Positions 6,452 through 11,146 of a stretch of DNA of 11,146 nucleotides are shown here, one piece after another. Within the stretch, counting starts at the first letter, position 1. Each line of letters opens with the position of its first letter. The position numbers and the translations under genes are program-made. The stretch comes from an uncultured Micrococcaceae bacterium (lineage in GTDB: Bacteria; Actinomycetota; Actinomycetes; Actinomycetales; Micrococcaceae), in NCBI GenBank assembly GCA_937896705.1, contig CALBOC010000053.1:1-11146 (forward strand), given 5' to 3'. The notes beneath the pieces were generated by a model that was not told where the DNA came from, did no database searches, and saw only the letters and a program-made list of their open reading frames with translations.

Positions 6452-6581
6452 CCAGGGAATTAGACACCGGAGGTGAGTAGTTCCCTACCGATAGCTCAAG
6501 AGAAATCGTGAGATATTCGGGATAAGGCCAGCGGTCACCGAACGGAAAGTATTTCGTTCACAGGTGACCGCTAGTTTTTTT
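6452..6581 (+). ncRNA. Candidate small RNA, about 130 nt, undescribed
   Basis: A consensus promoter (6418-6446) and a strong terminator (6530-6581) enclose about 130 bp with no ATG and only a 12-codon GTG frame lacking a spaced ribosome site. Predicted stem-loop 1 pairs AGGGAATTA (6454-6462) with TAGTTCCCT (6478-6486, one G-U). It is capped by CACC-GGA-GGTG, which holds GGAGGTGA, a full match to the Shine-Dalgarno consensus. Stem-loop 2 pairs ATAGCTC (6491-6497) with GAGATAT (6510-6516) with one mismatch. Stem-loop 3 is the terminator. I do not recognise 6S, 6C, tmRNA, SRP RNA or RNase P RNA. It is divergent from the metallophosphoesterase gene and convergent with the prp operon. Promoter, folding and terminator are seen; expression and function are inference. 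Confidence 0.6.
6530..6581 (+). terminator. Strong terminator of the small RNA candidate
   Basis: AGCGGTCACC (6530-6539) pairs perfectly with GGTGACCGCT (6563-6572). An inner GAACG/CGTTC helix (6540-6544 with 6555-6559) extends it past a 3-nt bulge. Seven T residues follow at 6575-6581. No protein-coding gene precedes it on the plus strand, which implies a non-coding transcript. Confidence 0.88.
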
Positions 6582-6600
6582 AATTCCCTCCGGCAACAGA

Positions 6601-6643
6601 AAAGCCGCGACCATTAGAATCCAAGTTCTGTGATCGCGGCTTT
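6601..6643 (-). terminator. Terminator of the prp operon
   Basis: On the minus strand AAAGCCGCGA pairs with TCGCGGCTTT (plus 6634-6643 and 6601-6610) as a perfect 10-bp stem. The 23-nt loop holds a small AGAA/TTCT helix. TTTTCTGTT follows the stem. It begins 17 bp after the prpC stop. Confidence 0.82.
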
Positions 6644-6659
6644 CCCTTGTCAGCGGTTC

Positions 6660-7799
6660 TTAGAGTTCGCGCTGATCCGGACCGTGGTAGGCGGACAGCG
6701 GACGAATCAGCGCGTTGTCAGCACGCTGTTCAATGATGTGAGCTGTCCATCCCGTGATGCGTGAGGCGATGAACAACGGGGTGAACATATCGGTGTCAAA
6801 GCCCATCAGGTGATAGGTCGGACCGGCCGGGTAGTCCAAGTTTGGCAGAATGTTCTTGGCTTCTGCCATGGCCTTTTCTAATCCGTCGTAGAGGCCGATG
6901 AGTTCGTGACGATCGTAGTAGTCGATCATCTTATCCAATGCGGCCTTCATGGAGGGCACCCGTGAGTCACCGGACTTGTAAACGCGGTGACCAAAGCCCA
7001 TGACCTTCTTCTTCTCGGCCAGAGCGGCTTCCATCCATGCTTTTGCACGGTCAGCGGCCTGCTGGCGAGATTCGTTCTTGTCGATGCCGATCTCATTGAA
7101 GGTGTGCATCACGGCTTCGTTTGCACCGCCGTGCAGTGGGCCCTTCAGCGCACCAATGGCACCGGTGACCGCGGAGTGCAGGTCGGCCTCGGTTGAGGTG
7201 ATGACCCGGGCGGTAAAGGTCGAGGCGTTGAAGGAGTGCTCCGCGTAGAGCACCATGGACACCCGGAAGGCATCCACGACTTCTGGTGGGTATTCTTCGC
7301 CGAAGGTCATCCACAAAAAGTTCTGCGAATAATCCAGGTCATCGCGTGGCTCAACGACATCAAGTCCACGACGACGGCGCTGATCATACGCCACCACGGC
7401 CGGGAATGCCGCAAACAGTTCTTTGGCTTTGCGCAGTTCAACCGAGGCATCCGAGTTTTCGGCGTCATCGTGCCGGGCACCAATGACCGATACGGCAGTG
7501 CGTGAGACGTCCATCGGGTGGGCGTCTTTGGGCAGCAGGTCAATCGCGGCTTTGACCTCTGGTGCCAGTGCGCGGTTGGCGCGCTCCAGTTTGATGAAGT
7601 CATCCAGTTCGGCTTGCGATGGCAGTTCGCCGTTCCACAGCAGCAAAGCAACTTCTTCAAAGGACTTCTGGGAGGCCAGATCTTGTACCGGATAGCCGCG
7701 ATACAGCAGCGAGTTGGTCTCTGGGTTCACTTTTGAAATGGCGGTGGAGTCAGCGACAACGCCGACTAGGCCTTTTCTAATCTCTTCTGTCATGGTCAT
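6660..7799 (-). CDS. prpC: 2-methylcitrate synthase
   Basis: A 379-aa citrate synthase family enzyme; next to prpB and prpD it is the methylcitrate synthase that condenses propionyl-CoA with oxaloacetate. The catalytic triad of the family is present: His223 in PLHGGAN, His271 in GFGHRVYK and Asp322 in NLDYPAG. LLYRGYPVQDL at 31-41 is the typical N-terminal signature of the short type II-like methylcitrate synthases. Some residual citrate synthase activity is common in such enzymes. Two ATGs compete: 7797-7799, with GAGGAG four bases upstream, and 7791-7793, with a 10-base spacing. The first is used here. It is the last gene of the operon, 14 bp after the prpB stop, and is followed by a terminator at 6601-6643. 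Confidence 0.96.
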   Translation of the reverse strand: MTMTEEIRKGLVGVVADSTAISKVNPETNSLLYRGYPVQDLASQKSFEEVALLLWNGELPSQAELDDFIKLERANRALAPEVKAAIDLLPKDAHPMDVSRTAVSVIGARHDDAENSDASVELRKAKELFAAFPAVVAYDQRRRRGLDVVEPRDDLDYSQNFLWMTFGEEYPPEVVDAFRVSMVLYAEHSFNASTFTARVITSTEADLHSAVTGAIGALKGPLHGGANEAVMHTFNEIGIDKNESRQQAADRAKAWMEAALAEKKKVMGFGHRVYKSGDSRVPSMKAALDKMIDYYDRHELIGLYDGLEKAMAEAKNILPNLDYPAGPTYHLMGFDTDMFTPLFIASRITGWTAHIIEQRADNALIRPLSAYHGPDQREL

Positions 7800-7813
7800 G
7801 ATTCTCCTCGGGT

Positions 7814-8743
7814 TTAGAGGTTTTCGGCGTTGGCTTGGACATCCACACCGGGCACTTCGAAATTGAAGATTCCGGAGTCGAATGCGTTGTAGTCCTCGTA
7901 AGCCACTAGTTCATACAGTCTCGCACGAGTCAGCATCTGATCGACGTAAGCGCTTTGTGTGCCATCGGCGGCGATCGTGTCTAAAACACGTTCTGCCGCA
8001 CCCATCGCACTGCGCAGCAGCGTGACCGGGTAGATGACCATGGCGACGCCGACGTCTGCCAGTTGTTGGCGGGTGAACAGTTCGGACTTGCCGAACTCGG
8101 TCATATTGGCCAACACCGGCACATCGACAGCGTTGGTGATCGTTTCGAATTCGGACAGGTCCTTCATGGCTTCCGGGAAGATCGCATCGGCCCCGGCGTC
8201 CACCATGGCTTTGACGCGATCCACGGCGGCGCCCAACCCGTCAATGCCGCGGATATCGGTGCGCGCCATGATCAGAAAGTTCTCATCAATGCGTGCATCG
8301 GCTGCCGCGGCGATGCGCTGGGTCATCGTTGCAGTATCAACGACGGTTTTGCCGTCGAGGTGCCCGCAACGTTTGGGTAGGATCTGGTCTTCGATATGCA
8401 TGCCAGCTAGGCCGGCGTGCTCCAGCTCCTGGATGGTGCGCGCCAGGTTCATGGGTTCGCCAAAACCGGTATCGGCATCCACCAGGGAAGGTAGGTCGGT
8501 CATGCGAGCAATCTGGCCGGCACGGTTTGCCACCTCCGGCAGGGTGGTCAGGCCGATGTCTGGCAGTCCCAGATCATTGGCTAAAACCGCCCCCGAGATG
8601 TACACACCATCGAAGTTTTTTTCTTCGATGAGGCGTGCCGACAACGGGTTGAAGGCTCCCGGGAACTGACGGGCAGCGCCGGGGGTGAGCATGTCGCGCA
8701 GTGCGACACGTTTATCGGCTGGGCTGACTTTGGAATACAACAT
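7814..8743 (-). CDS. prpB: Methylisocitrate lyase
   Basis: A 309-aa isocitrate lyase/PEP mutase superfamily enzyme that cleaves 2-methylisocitrate to pyruvate and succinate, the last step of the methylcitrate cycle. The catalytic loop is KRCGH at 124-128 with Cys126 as general acid. The Mg-binding acidic residues are Asp89 and Asp91 in VDADTGFG and Glu118 in HIEDQ; MARTD (159-163) provides the conserved Arg. The length fits PrpB (about 300 aa) rather than isocitrate lyase (more than 420 aa). The ATG overlaps the prpD stop by one base (TAATG), so translation is probably coupled; the ribosome site AAGGGA is weak. prpC follows 14 bp downstream. Confidence 0.96.
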   Translation of the reverse strand: MLYSKVSPADKRVALRDMLTPGAARQFPGAFNPLSARLIEEKNFDGVYISGAVLANDLGLPDIGLTTLPEVANRAGQIARMTDLPSLVDADTGFGEPMNLARTIQELEHAGLAGMHIEDQILPKRCGHLDGKTVVDTATMTQRIAAAADARIDENFLIMARTDIRGIDGLGAAVDRVKAMVDAGADAIFPEAMKDLSEFETITNAVDVPVLANMTEFGKSELFTRQQLADVGVAMVIYPVTLLRSAMGAAERVLDTIAADGTQSAYVDQMLTRARLYELVAYEDYNAFDSGIFNFEVPGVDVQANAENL

Positions 8744-10260
8744 TAGAAGAGTCCCTTCGGTGCATCAGCTGGGTTAATGAAGCCCGGCTTGGCCAGGACG
8801 TTGAGCTGGTCGAGTTCACCAGCCTTGAGTTCGTCCAGTCGTGCAACGGTCTCGAGGAAGCGTGTGATCTCGGCCTCTTCCACGATACCTTCTGCCAGGA
8901 TGCGGAATTTGTTGATGTACTCGTCGCGGCCGAATGGACGGGCACCCAGTGGGTGTGCGTCGGCCACGGCGATTTCGTCCTTGATGATCGAGCCGTCTTT
9001 CATGGTGATTTCCACGGAGCCGCCGAAGGCCTTTTCGTTCAGGTCCAGCGAGTGGTAGCGACGGGTCCATTCAGGATCTTCAACGGTCGAGACTTTGTGC
9101 CACAGTTCCACGGTGTCTGGGCGCTGCGCGCGTTCTGGCGCGTAGGAGTCGACGTGGTGCCAGGAACCGTCCTGCAGAGCCACCGCGAAGATGTACATGA
9201 TCGAGTGGTCCAGGGTCTCACGCGAGGCGGTGGGATCCATCTTCTCAGGGTCGTTGGCCCCGGTACCGATCACATAGTGCGTGTGGTGCGAAGTCTTGAT
9301 CAGAATCGATTCGACGTTAGCCGGATCCGTTGCTTCTGGGTGTTCCTTATTGAGCTTGCGCGCCAGGTCGATCCAGGCTTGGGCCTGGTACTCGGCGGAG
9401 TGTTCCTTGGTGTAGGTGTCCATAATGGCGCGTTTGGCTTCGCCTTCTTCTGGCAACGGCACCGTGTAATTGGCATCCGGACCGTCGAGCAGCCAAGCGA
9501 TGAAACCGTCTTCGCCTTCATAAATCGGGACCGGTGAGGTCTGGCCGCGCAGGGCGCGGTCGATCGCTTCGACGGCCATCTTGGCGGCAAATGCTGGGGC
9601 ATGAGCCTTCCAGGTGGAAATTTCGCCTTTACGCGACTGGCGGGTAGCCGTGGTGGTGTGCAGCGCCTGGCCGACCGCCTGGAAGATGGTTTCGACGTCG
9701 GCACCCAGCAGTGTGCCCAGACCGGCAGCTGCCGAGGGGCCCAAGTGGGCGACGTGGTCGATCTTGTGTTCGTGCAGGCAGATTGCTTTGACCAGGTTGA
9801 CCTGGATTTCGTAGCCGGTGGCGATGCCGCGAATCAGGTCGTGACCGGATTTCCCCGCGTGCTCGGCGGCAGCCATGATGGCTGGAATGTTATCGCCGGG
9901 GTGCGAGTAGTCAGCGGCCAAAAACGTGTCGTGGTAGTCGAGTTCGCGCACTGCCACACCGTTGGCCCAAGCGGCCCATTCCGGGGAAACCTTTTCTTCG
10001 ATGCCATACACCGAGGCGCCTGTCCCGTTGGTCGAGGGAGCGTGCGTAGTGGCTTGTGCCCGAGCCGAGATAATCGGTTTGCGGTTCAGGGAAGCAACCG
10101 CCACAGAAGCGTTGTCGATGATGCGGTTGATAATCATTTCTTTGACTTCGTCGGTCACTTCGACGTCGTCGGCGGCAACTTTGGCAATTTTGTATGCCAG
10201 TTGTTCTTCGCGTGGCAGGTTTGCTGCCGATGGATAGACGCGTACTTCGTGGTTATTCAT
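8743..10260 (-). CDS. prpD: 2-methylcitrate dehydratase (MmgE/PrpD family)
   Basis: A 505-aa PrpD of full length that dehydrates 2-methylcitrate to 2-methyl-cis-aconitate. Family signatures are visible: RELDYHDTF (105-113), the YSHPGDN motif (118-124) near the active site, and [12 protein letters not shown] (209-220). The all-helical N-terminal domain is followed from about residue 285 by the smaller alpha/beta domain. It needs no iron-sulfur cluster, unlike the AcnD route. The ATG at 10258-10260 has AAGGGA four bases upstream and overlaps the end of the GntR regulator gene by eight bases. Its stop overlaps the prpB start. No prpF, acnD or prpE is present in the window, so rehydration to methylisocitrate would depend on an aconitase encoded elsewhere. 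Confidence 0.96.
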   Translation of the reverse strand: MNNHEVRVYPSAANLPREEQLAYKIAKVAADDVEVTDEVKEMIINRIIDNASVAVASLNRKPIISARAQATTHAPSTNGTGASVYGIEEKVSPEWAAWANGVAVRELDYHDTFLAADYSHPGDNIPAIMAAAEHAGKSGHDLIRGIATGYEIQVNLVKAICLHEHKIDHVAHLGPSAAAGLGTLLGADVETIFQAVGQALHTTTATRQSRKGEISTWKAHAPAFAAKMAVEAIDRALRGQTSPVPIYEGEDGFIAWLLDGPDANYTVPLPEEGEAKRAIMDTYTKEHSAEYQAQAWIDLARKLNKEHPEATDPANVESILIKTSHHTHYVIGTGANDPEKMDPTASRETLDHSIMYIFAVALQDGSWHHVDSYAPERAQRPDTVELWHKVSTVEDPEWTRRYHSLDLNEKAFGGSVEITMKDGSIIKDEIAVADAHPLGARPFGRDEYINKFRILAEGIVEEAEITRFLETVARLDELKAGELDQLNVLAKPGFINPADAPKGLF

Positions 10261-10906
10261 GAGGTCCCTTCGGAGTTTCGGCGTGGGTCAAAATATGGTC
10301 CAGCGATGCTTGCAGGTGCATGATGGTCGCGGCACGAGCCAGCTGCGGGTCTTTTCTTGCGATTGCCTCGGCAATCTTGGAGTGTTCCACCGCTGAGGCC
10401 GCCAGACGAGCGGGATCGTCTTTGGCCATGCGGCGAACGCGTGCCAGGTGTACTCGCAAATTTGAAAGCGCTCCGGACAGATAGCTGTTGCCCGCCGCGT
10501 CATCGATGAGTTCATCCATGGCGGTGATCAGCTGATAGTACGGTCCGGGGTCCTCTAAAATTTGGGAGTCTTCGGCGTATGCGCGGAACTTCTGAGCCAG
10601 TGGCACAAACTCGTCGGTCTGGCCGCTGGCGGCTGCCAATTGTGCTGATTCGGTTTCTAACACCCGACGCAGCACGAACATGTCGGCAAGATCATCCAGG
10701 GACACATCCGAGACCACTGTGCCGCGGCCCCGTTGTGCATCCGCTAGACCATCGGCCACCAGCTTTGCCACTGCCTCCCGCACCGGGGTGCGAGAAACAC
10801 CGAGACGCTCGGAGAGTTCCACCTCAGCGAGCACTGAGCCGGGCGGCAAATCCCAGTTCAGGATGTCCCGGCGCAGTGCTTCATAAGCTCGTTCACTGGC
10901 ACGCAT
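10253..10906 (-). CDS. GntR-family (FCD/FadR subfamily) regulator of the prp operon
   Basis: A 217-aa regulator. Residues 5-68 form the GntR winged helix, with [28 protein letters not shown] (31-49) as the helix-turn-helix, and a wing at RGRGTVV (59-65). Residues about 74-205 are an FCD effector domain. The histidines of the last two helices are kept (His175 in EHSKI, His197 in MHLQASL). The usual D-x3-H of the earlier helix, normally read as FHxxLxxAxGN, is replaced by [11 protein letters not shown] (130-140), so two metal ligands appear missing. ATG at 10904-10906 has no properly spaced ribosome site, and a TATACA -10 box lies eight bases upstream, so the mRNA is probably leaderless. It is the first gene of the operon and overlaps prpD by eight bases. 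The likely target is its own operon; the effector may be methylcitrate or propionyl-CoA, which is inference. Confidence 0.9.
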   Translation of the reverse strand: MRASERAYEALRRDILNWDLPPGSVLAEVELSERLGVSRTPVREAVAKLVADGLADAQRGRGTVVSDVSLDDLADMFVLRRVLETESAQLAAASGQTDEFVPLAQKFRAYAEDSQILEDPGPYYQLITAMDELIDDAAGNSYLSGALSNLRVHLARVRRMAKDDPARLAASAVEHSKIAEAIARKDPQLARAATIMHLQASLDHILTHAETPKGPHE

Positions 10907-10914
10907 ACCCTCAG

Positions 10915-10922
10915 TGTATACA
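10915..10922. promoter_or_regulatory. Palindrome TGTATACA, site 1 (candidate GntR operator)
   Basis: This 8-bp perfect palindrome overlaps the -10 box of the regulator gene. FCD-type GntR proteins typically bind short dyads with a GTATAC-like or GTNNNAC centre. An identical copy lies exactly 63 bp away. Confidence 0.55.
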
Positions 10923-10943
10923 TTGATTGTGAGTTTTGGCCAA
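10915..10943 (-). promoter_or_regulatory. Promoter of the GntR-prpDBC operon
   Basis: On the minus strand TTGGCC (plus 10938-10943) and TATACA (plus 10915-10920) are separated by 17 bp. Transcription would start at or next to the GntR ATG. The -10 box lies inside the TGTATACA palindrome, so a protein bound there should block the promoter. Confidence 0.55.
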
Positions 10944-10977
10944 CGTGACGGCAAACAATCGGAAAACAGGTCATCGC

Positions 10978-10985
10978 TGTATACA
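10978..10985. promoter_or_regulatory. Palindrome TGTATACA, site 2 (candidate GntR operator)
   Basis: Identical to site 1 and on the same DNA face at six helical turns. It lies between the regulator and the divergent dehydrogenase gene, about 80 bp upstream of the latter's first ATG, so one regulator could act on both genes. Confidence 0.5.
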
Positions 10986-11065
10986 CGTGATGGTAAGTTG
11001 TGGTTCGTTTCACGCGCGTGGCACAGCGTCAGCGCCCTTGCGATCCCTCGGGCGACAGTGACAAG

Positions 11066-11146
11066 ATGGCTGCCATGACGGCAACTGATATGACCATGCT
11101 GGCCATCCAACAAGAACAATTCGGCGATGTCGACGTGTTACAACCG
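11066..11146 (+). CDS. Medium-chain dehydrogenase/reductase (quinone oxidoreductase-like), 5' end only
   Basis: Only the first 27 codons are inside the window. The segment MLAIQQEQFGDVDVLQP matches the N-terminal strand and turn of zinc-free MDR proteins such as NADPH:quinone oxidoreductase (typical pattern M-K-A-x-x-x-x-x-F-G-x-P-x-V-L). Four ATGs are in frame (11066, 11075, 11090, 11096). Family alignment favours 11096, but none has a ribosome site; the longest is given. It diverges from the GntR regulator with 159 bp between starts and may share its operators. Too little is visible to name a substrate. Confidence 0.6.
   Translation, partial: MAAMTATDMTMLAIQQEQFGDVDVLQP

Noticed and set aside
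6473..6511. 12-codon GTG frame inside the small RNA candidate
   Set aside because: The Shine-Dalgarno-like GGAGG directly overlaps the GTG, leaving no spacing, and there is no other start codon.
8034..8669. Plus-strand open frame of 211 codons opposite prpB
   Set aside because: Antisense shadow of an intact prpB with no ribosome site and a Ser/Arg/Ala-rich low-information product.
9601..10323. Long plus-strand open frame opposite prpD (240 codons)
   Set aside because: It is antisense to a clear, full-length prpD and the start of the operon; composition reflects the codon bias of the other strand and no family is recognisable.
10907..11119. Upstream extension of the GntR regulator by 71 codons to 11119
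   Set aside because: It covers the promoter and both palindromes, overlaps the divergent dehydrogenase start, and lies outside the GntR domain; its residues look like translated non-coding DNA.

Overview
The window looks like ordinary chromosome from a moderately high-GC actinobacterium. The evidence is the protein families, GTG starts, strong GGAGG-type ribosome sites mixed with apparently leaderless genes, TAGGCT-type -10 boxes, and the GntR-prpD-prpB-prpC order. Micrococcales, near Arthrobacter, Yaniella or Enteractinococcus, is my best guess; this is inference without a search. I see no insertion sequence, prophage, CRISPR array or clear sign of gene transfer.

Layout, left to right. (1) Positions 1-111 hold the 3' part of a tRNA-Arg (anticodon NCG) and its terminator, then a 51-residue two-helix membrane protein (206-361, +). 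(2) Positions 358-3205 hold a tightly packed minus-strand operon: AhpD-like CxxC protein, pirin, two tandem paralogous small GNAT acetyltransferases, and a SixA-type histidine phosphatase. Junctions range from a 9-nt gap to an 11-nt overlap. (3) Positions 3292-4056 (-) encode an OmpR/PhoB-type winged-helix regulator with no receiver domain. Its upstream region carries GTAAC motifs repeated every 11 bp. (4) upp (-) and tadA (+) diverge from a 35-bp gap that contains a perfect dyad with two back-to-back -10 boxes; both genes appear (nearly) leaderless. (5) tRNA-Ser(CGA) follows tadA with its own promoter and terminator. (6) A small metallophosphoesterase (-) is followed by an intergenic region of about 300 bp. 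That region contains a consensus promoter, about 130 bp without an ORF, and a strong terminator: a probable undescribed small RNA. (7) Positions 6660-10906 (-) are a complete methylcitrate-cycle operon (GntR regulator, prpD, prpB, prpC) ending in a terminator at 6601-6643. (8) At the right edge a divergent medium-chain dehydrogenase/reductase gene begins (+, truncated).

How the parts fit. The prp genes turn propionyl-CoA plus oxaloacetate into pyruvate and succinate (PrpC, then PrpD, then PrpB, with an aconitase-type hydration elsewhere). The FCD-type GntR protein at the head of the operon is the likely controller. Two identical TGTATACA palindromes exactly 63 bp apart lie between it and the divergent dehydrogenase. 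TadA makes inosine-34 in tRNA-Arg(ACG), and the truncated tRNA-Arg at the left edge is of the NCG type. The pirin/AhpD/GNAT/SixA operon has no assigned pathway; a redox or stress role is plausible but not shown.

The item most worth following is the small RNA candidate at about 6452-6581. It has three stem-loops, and its 5' arm can pair either locally or with a perfect 9-nt complement just past the terminator.
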